Of a DNA stretch of 7,492 nucleotides, positions 1-7,492 are shown in pieces; within the stretch, counting starts at the first letter, position 1; every line of letters begins with the position of its first letter. This DNA is from Legionella longbeachae. Its GTDB lineage: Bacteria > Pseudomonadota > Gammaproteobacteria > Legionellales > Legionellaceae. The notes under the pieces are model-generated. The model searched no databases. It was not told the origin of the DNA and saw only the letters and a list, made by a program, of their open reading frames with translations. The DNA lies in the NCBI GenBank assembly GCA_016191305.1, contig JACPOX010000074.1:1-7492 (forward strand), read 5' to 3'. Position numbers and translations under genes: made by a program.

Positions 1-247
1 ATCTGCCGAAGTGAGTAGGGGGGATCAAATTCAAAATGCCAGATATTTTCAAAAACTTGGTATTAGTTTGGTCATAGAAGATAAGTTTTTAAATGCAGAG
101 ACTTTAATACATGCATTACATGAACTTGCGAACAATCAGCACGAAATTAAGAGTAAAATGGAAGCATTAAATATTAAGTCTGCTACAGATCAAATTGTGA
201 CTATTATTGAGGAGCAAGTTCATGTTCAATCAGCAAGCACTGTATGA
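1..247 (+). CDS. MurG-like glycosyltransferase, C-terminal end (partial)
   Basis: This is the last 81 codons of a gene that begins before the window; the frame is open from base 2 (Ser-Ala-Glu-Val) to the TGA at 245-247. The visible stretch SRGDQIQNARYFQKLGI closely matches the C-terminal nucleotide-sugar-binding part of GT28 family enzymes of the MurG type, where a Ser-Arg-Gly-Asp-Gln-x-x-Asn-Ala segment precedes the final helices. MurG adds GlcNAc to lipid I to make lipid II on the inner face of the cytoplasmic membrane. The match seems closer to the Firmicutes-style MurG ending than to the usual gammaproteobacterial one, and the neighbour is not a cell-division-cluster gene, so this may be a second, non-dcw copy or a related GT28 enzyme. 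Its end overlaps the next gene by 26 bases, which suggests co-translation. The family is fairly sure; the exact substrate is not. Confidence 0.7.
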   Translation, partial: SAEVSRGDQIQNARYFQKLGISLVIEDKFLNAETLIHALHELANNQHEIKSKMEALNIKSATDQIVTIIEEQVHVQSASTV

Positions 248-1625
248 TTTTGTCTGTCAACAGTGGCAGGAAGAAATTATCCCAAGTTTATATGATTACA
301 TAAAAATTCCTAATAAATCGCCTCATTTTGATACTCAATGGCAAGAGCATGGTTTTATGGAGCAAGCAGTAAAGCATATTTCTGGATGGTGTGAGTCACA
401 TGCTCCAAAAGGAATGATTCTTGAAATCATAAGATTAGCTGGCAGAACTCCCTTAATTTTCATAGAAGTTCCAGGTGAAATCAATGAAACTGTTTTATTA
501 TATGGTCATCTTGATAAACAACCAGAAATGTCGGGTTGGGATGATGATTTGCATCCTTGGAAACCGGTGTTAAAAGATGGGCGCTTATACGGTCGGGGTG
601 CCGCAGATGATGGTTATTCAGCATATGCTTCGTTAACTGCTATTAGTGCTTTGCAAAATCAAGGAATACCTATTCCCCGTTGTGTATTGATTATTGAAGC
701 CTGTGAAGAGAGTGGTAGTTATGATCTGCCTTATTATGTAGAACTGTTGCAAGAACGTATTGGAAAGCCTAAGTTAGTTATTTGCCTAGATTCTGGTGCT
801 GGTAATTACGAGCAATTATGGATGACTACCTCTTTGCGCGGCAACGTGGTGGGTGAGTTATCGGTTGAGCTCATTAGTGAAGGAGTACATTCAGGAGCAG
901 CCAGCGGGATTGTTGCAGATAGTTTTCGTGTGGCAAGGCAATTAATCAGCCGCATTGAGGATGAACAGTCCGGAGAAGTTAAATTACCTGATTTGTATTG
1001 TGATATACCGGAGAAAAGAAAAAAGCAAGCGACAGATTGTGCCCAAGCTTTAGGCAATGCTGTGTATACGGAATTTCCTTGGCATAAAGAAGTTGAACCA
1101 GTAATAATGGACAAGCAACAATTAATTTTAAACAGAACCTGGCGTCCAGCACTGACTGTAACAGGTGCAGATGGATTCCCTGCTATTGCAGATGCAGGTA
1201 ATGTAATGAGACCAAAAACGGTACTTAAATTGTCCATGCGCTTGCCGCCCTTAGTCAATCCAAAAATCGCTGCAGCAGCAATGGAGAATGCATTAACCAA
1301 AGAAGCTCCGTATCATGCGAAGGTAACTTTTACAAAAAACGATGGCTCACAAGGATGGAATGCCCCAGAACTCTCTTCTTGGTTGGAAAAGGCTGCAGAT
1401 GCTGCATCTATGACCTATTATGGAAAGCCTGCAGCTTATATGGGTGAAGGAGGAACTATTCCTTTCATGGGCATGTTAGGAGAAAAATTTCCTGATGCGC
1501 AATTTATGATAACAGGGGTTTTGGGGCCTCATTCTAATGCGCATGGCCCTAATGAATTCTTGCATTTAGACATGGTTAAGAAATTAACTGCTTGTGTTGC
1601 TTATGTTTTGCATCATGTTAGCTGA
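222..1625 (+). CDS. M20-family zinc metallopeptidase (carnosinase/DapE-like)
   Basis: A complete 467-residue, probably cytosolic di-zinc hydrolase of the M20 family, which cleaves dipeptides or N-acyl amino acids. The metal and catalytic set is intact: His96 and Asp98 (GHLDKQ), bridging Asp129 (GRGAADD), catalytic Glu162 and metal Glu163 (EACEESGS), Asp190 (CLDSG) and His441 (SNAHGPNE). A dimerisation (lid) domain lies roughly at residues 210-340, with the usual GVHSG His223. The C-terminal GEGGTIP segment is typical. The length fits the family. ATG at 222 is chosen because GAGGAG lies seven bases upstream (209-214); a TTG at 207 in the same frame would have no ribosome binding site. The gene overlaps the MurG-like gene by 26 bases and is followed by a strong palindrome, so the two probably form the end of one transcript. 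The true substrate cannot be told from sequence; a role in peptide recycling is only a guess from the neighbour. Confidence 0.9.
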   Translation: MFNQQALYDFVCQQWQEEIIPSLYDYIKIPNKSPHFDTQWQEHGFMEQAVKHISGWCESHAPKGMILEIIRLAGRTPLIFIEVPGEINETVLLYGHLDKQPEMSGWDDDLHPWKPVLKDGRLYGRGAADDGYSAYASLTAISALQNQGIPIPRCVLIIEACEESGSYDLPYYVELLQERIGKPKLVICLDSGAGNYEQLWMTTSLRGNVVGELSVELISEGVHSGAASGIVADSFRVARQLISRIEDEQSGEVKLPDLYCDIPEKRKKQATDCAQALGNAVYTEFPWHKEVEPVIMDKQQLILNRTWRPALTVTGADGFPAIADAGNVMRPKTVLKLSMRLPPLVNPKIAAAAMENALTKEAPYHAKVTFTKNDGSQGWNAPELSSWLEKAADAASMTYYGKPAAYMGEGGTIPFMGMLGEKFPDAQFMITGVLGPHSNAHGPNEFLHLDMVKKLTACVAYVLHHVS

Positions 1626-1629
1626 ATTG

Positions 1630-1657
1630 TAAAAATGTAGCCTAGGCTACATTTTTA
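1630..1657. terminator. Perfect 28-bp palindrome, likely Rho-independent terminator
   Basis: Starting four bases after the peptidase stop, the sequence reads TAAAAATGTAGCCT and then its exact reverse complement. RNA from either strand can fold a hairpin with a GC-containing stem (GTAGC/GCTAC), preceded by an A run and followed by a T run (TTTTT at 1652-1656). This is the classic form of an intrinsic terminator that can work both ways. It separates the peptidase transcript from comEA. Confidence 0.8.
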
Positions 1658-1671
1658 ACATAGAAAAATAA

Positions 1672-1677
1672 TATAAA
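1672..1677 (+). promoter_or_regulatory. Candidate -10 element upstream of comEA
   Basis: TATAAA lies about 85 bases before the comEA start in an A/T-rich stretch. No good -35 hexamer is seen at the right distance; the best position falls inside the upstream terminator (ACATTT at 1649-1654). If used, transcription would begin near 1684 and leave a leader of about 78 bases that contains the hairpin at 1717-1736. The call is weak and rests on one hexamer plus position. Confidence 0.25.
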
Positions 1678-1716
1678 AATCTCTCGACAGCATCCAAAAA
1701 TCTTGGGATACTCTCC

Positions 1717-1736
1717 ATGGCTCTGGAGCGAGCCAT
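1717..1736 (+). promoter_or_regulatory. Hairpin in the comEA 5' leader
   Basis: ATGGCTC (1717-1723) and GAGCCAT (1730-1736) form a perfect 7-bp stem around the six-base loop TGGAGC. A competing pairing, GCTC with GAGC inside the same segment, and CTCC (1713-1716) with GGAG (1725-1728), could give alternative folds. It sits 15 bases before the AGGAGA ribosome binding site (1751-1756) and is not followed by a T run, so it looks regulatory and not terminating. In L. pneumophila the comEA leader is known to be targeted by the RocC/RocR RNA repression system; whether this hairpin is that site is inference. Confidence 0.5.
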
Positions 1737-1761
1737 ATAGTCCAACACTTAGGAGAAATTT

Positions 1762-2091
1762 ATGAAAGCAAAAGCTATTGCTGTTCTGTTGTCATTATTT
1801 GTAGTTACTGTTTCCTCTCATGCAAGCATTCAAAAAAAAGTATCTGATAAAAAAGATCCCCCCATAGTAGTCCATAAAATAGATATCAATAAGGCTGATT
1901 TATCAGAACTTACTGGATCTGTAAAAGGGATCGGTAAAAAACGTGCGGAAGCCATTATTGCCTATCGCAAAAGTCATAACGGTTTTAAATCTTTAGAAGA
2001 ACTTACTGAAGTTAAAGGATTAGGTAAGCATTTTATGGATATTAATCGTGATAAACTGAATACCGTATTTGTTGTTAATAAAACGCAATAA
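1762..2091 (+). CDS. comEA: ComEA-family periplasmic DNA-binding competence protein
   Basis: A 109-residue helix-hairpin-helix protein of the ComEA family. In Gram-negative bacteria, periplasmic ComEA binds incoming double-stranded DNA and ratchets it through the outer membrane during natural transformation. A signal peptide is visible: Lys2 and Lys4, a hydrophobic core at residues 5-17 and a probable cut after SHA at residue 21. A short charged linker is followed by the core from INKAD (42-46), with two hairpins, KGIG (55-58) and KGLG (85-88). The AGGAGA site five bases before the ATG supports the start. The gene stands alone between a terminator and the mreB leader, so it is probably monocistronic, as expected for comEA in Legionella. 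Family call is firm; the role in competence follows from secretion plus the single compact domain. Confidence 0.9.
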   Translation: MKAKAIAVLLSLFVVTVSSHASIQKKVSDKKDPPIVVHKIDINKADLSELTGSVKGIGKKRAEAIIAYRKSHNGFKSLEELTEVKGLGKHFMDINRDKLNTVFVVNKTQ

Positions 2092-4252
<2,161 letters not shown>

Positions 4253-4253
<1 letters not shown>

Positions 4254-4732
4254 TGAAAAATCTTCGCATACGTTTAGCTCTGGGATTTATCGTAGCACTT
4301 ATTTTATCCATATTGCCCATGCCGGAACTAATTTCTGCTTTTAGACCGCCCTGGATATTATTGCTTGTTTTATACATAGAATATTTTTTGCCGGGTAATT
4401 TTAAATTGACTACCTTGTTATTTGTTGGTTTATTGTTGGATGTATTGTTAGCTACGGTAATTGGTGAGCATTCATTTGCTTTGCTTTTGGTTACTTGGAT
4501 CGCATCCAGTAAATCAAGACGATTTCAATTTTTTTCTATGATACAGCAAATCTTTTTAATTGGCTTTTTTGGCCTTTTATATCAATCTATTATTTCTTTG
4601 ACTACAGCTCTATTAGGCTTTAACTACGATTTATTTACGCCTGTAGCTAGCGCATTAATAGGCATGATTATCTGGCCTTGGATTCGTCTGCTTGGAGAAA
4701 ATAATTTGTTGAATCGTTTAGTGTATCGTTGA
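4253..4732 (+). CDS. mreD: Rod-shape-determining membrane protein MreD
   Basis: A 159-residue integral membrane protein with about five hydrophobic segments, the third member of the MreBCD shape complex. The family signature FRPPWILLLVLYIEYFLP follows the first membrane helix, and LLLDVLLATVIGEHSFALL and WPWIRLL match the middle and C-terminal parts of gammaproteobacterial MreD. The ATG at 4253 shares its A with the mreC stop (TGATG), and GGAGAG at 4241-4246 lies six bases upstream, so it is preferred over GTG at 4250. The operon ends here: mrdA and rodA, which follow mreD in some bacteria, are not next. The next gene is on the other strand. Confidence 0.95.
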
Positions 4733-4777
4733 TTGATATTTGGATTAATAATAAATTTCTAGCTTAAATAATGTGAC

Positions 4778-4810
4778 TTCTTTATCCAGCACTTACGGTA
4801 AGTTAAAGAA
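4778..4810. terminator. Inverted repeat between convergent genes, possible two-way terminator
   Basis: TTCTTTA (4778-4784) pairs exactly with TAAAGAA (4804-4810). Inside it, ACTT (4791-4794) pairs with AAGT (4800-4803) around ACGGT, leaving a six-base bulge on one side. It lies 46 bases after the mreD stop and 30 bases after the stop of the opposing gene. The stem is AT-rich and there is no long T run, so termination efficiency is doubtful; position is the main support. Confidence 0.35.
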
Positions 4811-4839
4811 AAGTAGCATTGGGGTTCGCTAAGGTCGAG

Positions 4840-5565
4840 TTAAAATAAGTTACATTTTTTATTTTGACTTTTTAGATCTTTAAGGGATTCACCCTGCTGT
4901 TTTAATCTAATCTGAAATAATTCACTAATTTTATCTGCATCTGTATGAAGTAAAGTAACTAAATGTTGAGAAAACCTTTTTACTTCCGTTACATTCAATG
5001 ATTTTCCACGCACTAAGGCTAGTTCAAGCTTGGTATTCTTTTGGTTTTCCATGTACTTGTGAAGAACATTTCCCCCACAACCTAGTTTTTCAAATTGAAA
5101 ATCTGAGAGAGAAAAACGCGGTTCTGTGCATAATTCGTTTAATAAATGTCTGGGGATGTGACATTGTTGTAAATTACATATTTTTTCCAATATAGGTTCT
5201 TCATTAATTTGATAATAATAGCTTGTTTTGGTATTTGAAATAGATTGAATTTCATTCAAGTAAGTAGATAAATCGAAAAAATCTTTCTGCCCACTAGCCT
5301 GCTTAATATATTCATTAACTAAATTGTTCTCTTGCGCTGCGGTTATAAAAATTTCTTGGCTATAAAGATCAGCAACAAAAAATGCATACTCAAGAGGTGT
5401 CTTAGTTACCATTTCTCCATCAATACCAATAGCTGAGGCTTTTAAAAACATCGCATCAGGATGTTGTTTAATAATATCTTTCACCTCATCCCATCGTGCA
5501 TTAATTACAGATTGTAAAAGAGTATTCTGAATTTCATTTGATTTATCAAAAAATGCTTCGCGCAT
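4840..5565 (-). CDS. Unrecognised protein with ankyrin-like N-terminus and C-terminal CaaX box; candidate effector
   Basis: A 241-residue hydrophilic protein with no signal peptide or membrane segment. I do not recognise the whole family. Residues 14-42 (LLQSVINARWDEVKDIIKQHPDAMFLK) form a two-helix pattern like that opening ankyrin repeats, and TPLEYAFFVADLYSQEIF (56-73) resembles the start of a second repeat (TPLxxA). The rest is mostly helical, with Cys152 and Cys163 among scattered cysteines. The protein ends Lys-Lys-Cys-Asn-Leu-Phe, which fits a CaaX prenylation box with a basic stretch before it; bacteria lack the prenylating enzymes, but several Legionella type IV effectors, such as AnkB, use host ones. 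The last 20 residues contain a few acidic and polar residues, only weakly like a Dot/Icm signal. The start is supported by GGAG (5573-5576 on the opposite strand) seven bases before ATG. Effector status is inference. Confidence 0.75.
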   Translation of the reverse strand: MREAFFDKSNEIQNTLLQSVINARWDEVKDIIKQHPDAMFLKASAIGIDGEMVTKTPLEYAFFVADLYSQEIFITAAQENNLVNEYIKQASGQKDFFDLSTYLNEIQSISNTKTSYYYQINEEPILEKICNLQQCHIPRHLLNELCTEPRFSLSDFQFEKLGCGGNVLHKYMENQKNTKLELALVRGKSLNVTEVKRFSQHLVTLLHTDADKISELFQIRLKQQGESLKDLKSQNKKCNLF

Positions 5566-5607
5566 ATATTAACTCCAATTAGATGTCAATATGACCATAT
5601 AATGGAT

Positions 5608-5613
5608 AGTATA
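5608..5613 (-). promoter_or_regulatory. Candidate -10 for the CaaX-ending protein gene
   Basis: Read on the minus strand this is TATACT, five of six to the sigma-70 -10 consensus, placing a start near 5601 and a leader of about 36 bases. The -35 is poor: AAAGCA at 17 bases, or TTAAAG (5633-5638) at 19 bases. A regulated promoter with an activator would fit such a weak -35, but nothing proves it. Confidence 0.3.
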
Positions 5614-5701
5614 GTCCAGGTTTGTACAATTGCTTTAAGTCGTTATGAAGATATAGTCATTATCTGCAGCAGGTAGCTGTGGGGAGATGTATCGAGATCA
5701 A

Positions 5702-5731
5702 TTGACAACACGGCTTAATATTTTATGTAAT
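5702..5731 (+). promoter_or_regulatory. Sigma-70-like promoter facing the 3' end of rluE
   Basis: A perfect -35 TTGACA (5702-5707) is followed after 18 bases by TGTAAT (5726-5731), five of six to the -10 consensus. It points rightwards and would start near 5738, running antisense through rluE. No plus-strand gene follows until 6424. It may be chance in AT-rich DNA or the source of an antisense or small RNA. Confidence 0.3.
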
Positions 5732-5736
5732 AAAAT
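5720..5736. repeat. AT-only inverted repeat after the rluE stop
   Basis: ATTTTAT (5720-5726) and ATAAAAT (5730-5736) are exact reverse complements around GTA, beginning five bases past the rluE stop on the minus strand. It could be a weak end signal for rluE or an operator-like site overlapping the plus-strand -10 candidate. An RNA stem made only of A-U pairs would be weak. Confidence 0.35.
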
Positions 5737-5740
5737 CAAC

Positions 5741-6283
5741 TCATTTTATATTTATCAAATTATATTCCCCAGGTTGTAGGTCTTTCATTTTCCAATCACC
5801 TATTTGATGACGTACCAACCTTAATGTCGGGAAACCAATTGCCGCAGTCATTTTACGAACCTGGTGATTTTTCCCCTCTCTTAAGATAATTTCTAACCAG
5901 CTAGTTGGGATGTTTTTTCTGAAACGAATAGGTGGTGACCGTGGCCATAGTGGAGGCTCATCAACATGCCTGACTTCTGCAGGTAAAAAGCTGATATCTT
6001 TGAGAATTAAACCTTTTTTTAGGGGGATTAAATCTACGTCAGACGGGATTCCTTCAACTTGCACCCAATAATATTTTTTTTTATTGAATTTGGGATGGCT
6101 AAGTCGGTGGGCGAGTGCGCCATTATTTGTAAGGAGCAGTAAGCCCTCACTGTTTTTATCCAAACGACCAGCCGCATAAAAGTCGGGTATATTAATATAA
6201 TTAGCTAAAGTATGGTCCTTCTCTTCTCCAGAAAATTGGCTAAGTACGCCATAAGGTTTGTTGAAGAGAATAAGATCAGGCAT
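5741..6283 (-). CDS. rluE: 23S rRNA pseudouridine synthase, RluE type
   Basis: A 180-residue cytosolic enzyme of the RsuA/RluB/E/F family that isomerises a uridine in 23S rRNA; E. coli RluE acts at U2457. The opening LILFNKPYGVLSQF, the catalytic motif GRLDKNSEGLLLLTNNGALAHRL with Asp42, and LWPRSPPIRFRKNIPTSWLEIILREGKNHQVRKMTAAIGFPTLRLVR all match RluE specifically; the PPIR..K.IPTSWL segment is typical for that branch. There is no N-terminal S4 domain, as expected for RluE. The protein is complete. No good ribosome binding site precedes the ATG, but no other start fits the family N-terminus. A promoter-like pair lies just upstream. The CaaX gene lies downstream on the same strand after a 175-base gap, so it is probably a separate unit. 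Confidence 0.93.
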   Translation of the reverse strand: MPDLILFNKPYGVLSQFSGEEKDHTLANYINIPDFYAAGRLDKNSEGLLLLTNNGALAHRLSHPKFNKKKYYWVQVEGIPSDVDLIPLKKGLILKDISFLPAEVRHVDEPPLWPRSPPIRFRKNIPTSWLEIILREGKNHQVRKMTAAIGFPTLRLVRHQIGDWKMKDLQPGEYNLINIK

Positions 6284-6300
6284 GAAGTATATTAATAAAA

Positions 6301-6312
6301 ATATTCGAATAT
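6301..6312. repeat. 12-bp palindrome between divergent genes
   Basis: ATATTCGAATAT is its own reverse complement. It lies 17 bases before the rluE start and next to the rluE -10 candidate, a position suited to an operator, but such short AT-rich palindromes also arise by chance. Confidence 0.3.
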
Positions 6313-6315
6313 ATA

Positions 6316-6344
6316 ATAATAGGAGTTTTATACATTAGGGGCAA
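6316..6344 (-). promoter_or_regulatory. Candidate rluE promoter
   Basis: On the minus strand, TTGCCC (6339-6344; four of six) is followed after 17 bases by TATTAT (6316-6321; five of six). Transcription would begin near 6309 and give a leader of about 26 bases. Spacing and position are both good. Confidence 0.4.
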
Positions 6345-6361
6345 CCATTCTAATCAATTCA

Positions 6362-6390
6362 TTGTGTTTGTAGAGCAATTATTATACAAT
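6362..6390 (+). promoter_or_regulatory. Candidate promoter for the secreted protein gene
   Basis: TTGTGT (6362-6367; three of six) and TACAAT (6385-6390; five of six) are 17 bases apart, giving a start near 6397 and a 27-base leader before ATG 6424. A rival -10, TATAAT at 6312-6317, has no -35 but is followed by an AGGAG at 6321-6325 that serves no clear start codon. Confidence 0.35.
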
Positions 6391-6423
6391 ATCTCGAAAT
6401 TACGAATTATTTTAATAATATCT

Positions 6424-7122
6424 ATGAAATATAGCATCTTGATCTCATTATTTTTTTGTCAATTTAGTTATGCAATGAATTATATTGTTATGGTTGGAGA
6501 TGAAAAGGTAAAAATTAACCATACTGTTGGAAGAGGTAAGACATTTATTCATTTGCATCATAATGAACAAACAGCTTTAAAGGCTGCCCAAACCGTAATA
6601 AAAAAAGAGGGAGGAAGTCTTATTTCCCTCGTGCATTCTGGTGGTCGCAATGTAGTATTTCATTTGAATAATCAACGCTATGTTTTTGATCCAAATCGTA
6701 TTTTTACGGATAAAGGAATAAAAAAAACACTCAGTTCCTTAAGTCAATATACTCCACAGGCTCATAAGGAAGTCAAAAAATTAGCTACCAAAATTAAACT
6801 CATACTTCCAAAAGGGAAAGTTGTTGCTGTGCATAATAATTCATCTTATTCACTTAAAGATTATTTACCCGGAAATACTCTTGAAAAAGATGCACAAGCA
6901 ATCCATATGACTCCTGAGAATTATTATCGAAATTTCTATTTGGTAACTAAAATAAGTGATTTTCTGCGTTTGAAAAGTAAAGGTTATAATGGAGTCTTAC
7001 AAAAGTCTTCGGCAACTGATGATGGTTCTTTGTCTGTGTATTTGTCCAAAAATGATTATATCAATGTTGAAGCTGGATTTGATCAACTGTTTGAACAAAT
7101 CAAAATGTTGCAGCACGCATAG
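6424..7122 (+). CDS. Secreted protein of unknown function with a zinc-carboxypeptidase-like residue pattern
   Basis: A 232-residue protein that I cannot name. ATG 6424 is chosen because it opens a signal peptide (MKYSILISLFFCQFSYA, probable cut after Ala17); starting at GTG 6364 would put an awkward 20 residues before it. No clear ribosome binding site is seen for either. The mature part has blocks that look conserved: HLHHNE (43-48), GGRNVVF (74-80), FDPNRIF (88-94), VVAVHNN (133-139), DDGSLSVYLS (199-208) and YINVEAG (212-218). The order His45-x-x-Glu48, then Asn91-Arg92, then His137, then Glu216 recalls the zinc ligands, substrate-binding Asn-Arg and general-base Glu of M14-type carboxypeptidases and desuccinylases. 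A periplasmic or exported peptidase or amidase is thus plausible but unproven. No partner gene is evident: icd follows after 143 bases. Confidence 0.7.
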   Translation: MKYSILISLFFCQFSYAMNYIVMVGDEKVKINHTVGRGKTFIHLHHNEQTALKAAQTVIKKEGGSLISLVHSGGRNVVFHLNNQRYVFDPNRIFTDKGIKKTLSSLSQYTPQAHKEVKKLATKIKLILPKGKVVAVHNNSSYSLKDYLPGNTLEKDAQAIHMTPENYYRNFYLVTKISDFLRLKSKGYNGVLQKSSATDDGSLSVYLSKNDYINVEAGFDQLFEQIKMLQHA

Positions 7123-7207
7123 GTTTGTTTGAAAATGCTAAAAATATTTCAAATCTAATGTTAAAAAATCAGTAGGTACATTAGTTGCTAATTAACTTAA
7201 ATGGTAC

Positions 7208-7237
7208 TTGGGATTCTAAGTTCTCACATGTTATGAT
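7208..7237 (+). promoter_or_regulatory. Candidate icd promoter
   Basis: TTGGGA (7208-7213; four of six) and TATGAT (7232-7237; five of six) are separated by 18 bases, about 28 bases before the icd start. A start near 7244 would leave a short leader carrying AAGGAG (7254-7259). Confidence 0.4.
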
Positions 7238-7265
7238 TGCTCTTTCTAAATTTAAGGAGTAGTCA

Positions 7266-7492
7266 ATGACATACGAAAAAATTAAAGTGCCTTCACAGGG
7301 TGAAGCGATTACTGTTGCCGCTGATCTGTCTCTTTGTGTACCCAACAATCCGATTATTCCTTTCATCGAAGGGGATGGTATTGGAGTTGATGTGACTCCA
7401 CCTATGATTCGAGTTGTTGATGCTGCGGTTGCTAAAGCTTATGATGGTAAAAGAAAAATAGCCTGGATGGAAGTTTATGCGGGTGAAAAAGC
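7266..7492 (+). CDS. icd: NADP-dependent isocitrate dehydrogenase, N-terminal part
   Basis: The first 75 codons, plus two bases, of a gene that continues past the window. Icd oxidises isocitrate to 2-oxoglutarate and CO2 in the TCA cycle while reducing NADP. The start [10 protein letters not shown], then [49 protein letters not shown], is nearly identical in pattern to the E. coli Icd N-terminus, including the GDGIG turn (36-40) of the isopropylmalate/isocitrate dehydrogenase fold. AAGGAG six bases before the ATG supports the start. The active-site Ser and metal-binding Asp residues lie beyond the window and cannot be checked. Confidence 0.95.
   Translation, partial: MTYEKIKVPSQGEAITVAADLSLCVPNNPIIPFIEGDGIGVDVTPPMIRVVDAAVAKAYDGKRKIAWMEVYAGEK

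Noticed and set aside
207..221. TTG start for the M20 peptidase
   Set aside because: The GAGGAG ribosome binding site overlaps this codon and is correctly spaced for ATG 222.
806..1300. A 164-codon open frame on the minus strand inside the M20 peptidase gene
   Set aside because: It lies fully within a gene with intact catalytic motifs, is rich in Ser, Thr and Leu as antisense frames tend to be, and shows no recognisable domain.
4998..5195. A 65-codon plus-strand frame opposite the CaaX gene
   Set aside because: Short, with no ribosome binding site and no signature; the minus-strand frame is much longer and has a good start.
6334..6423. Upstream extension of the secreted protein gene, starting at ATT 6334 after AGGAG (6321-6325) or at GTG 6364
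   Set aside because: The frame is open, but the extension would bury a well-formed signal peptide that begins at ATG 6424, and ATT starts are rare.
7128..7153. TTTGAAA/TTTCAAA inverted repeat after the secreted protein gene
   Set aside because: The stem is almost all A-T with a 12-base loop and no T run, so it is not convincing as a terminator.
7181..7366. A 61-codon minus-strand frame across the icd start
   Set aside because: It runs antisense through the clearly recognisable Icd N-terminus and its promoter region.

Overview
The window looks like a chromosomal piece of a Legionella-type gammaproteobacterium. It is AT-rich, carries gammaproteobacterial MreB, MreC, MreD, RluE and Icd proteins, has a secreted single-domain ComEA, and contains a gene for a protein with an ankyrin-like N-terminus and a eukaryotic CaaX-type C-terminus, as seen in Legionella effectors. 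The assignment rests on recalled protein family features, not on a database search.

Layout, left to right. (1) 1-247: the C-terminal end of a MurG-like glycosyltransferase (+), overlapped by 26 bases by a complete M20-family metallopeptidase (222-1625, +). A perfect 28-bp palindrome (1630-1657) follows and is probably a terminator. (2) 1762-2091: a periplasmic helix-hairpin-helix ComEA (+) for DNA uptake, preceded by a leader with a clear hairpin (1717-1736). (3) 2092-2323: a gene-free leader with a 7+7 bp inverted repeat just before mreB. (4) 2333-4732: the cell-shape operon mreB-mreC-mreD (+), with overlapping junctions (mreC starts inside mreB with a non-ATG codon; mreD starts on the mreC stop as TGATG). 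(5) 4840-5565 (-): a 241-residue unrecognised protein with an ankyrin-like N-terminus and C-terminal Cys-Asn-Leu-Phe, convergent with mreD across a hairpin-like repeat. (6) 5741-6283 (-): the RluE-type 23S rRNA pseudouridine synthase. (7) 6424-7122 (+): a secreted protein of unknown function with a zinc-carboxypeptidase-like pattern of conserved residues. (8) 7266-7492 (+): the first 75 codons of icd (NADP-dependent isocitrate dehydrogenase), which runs off the window.

Most of the content is housekeeping: envelope growth and shape (MurG-like, MreBCD), natural transformation (ComEA), ribosome modification (RluE) and the TCA cycle (Icd). The accessory and more interesting genes are the CaaX-ending protein and the secreted putative metallohydrolase. 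No mobile element, CRISPR array, tRNA or rRNA was seen.
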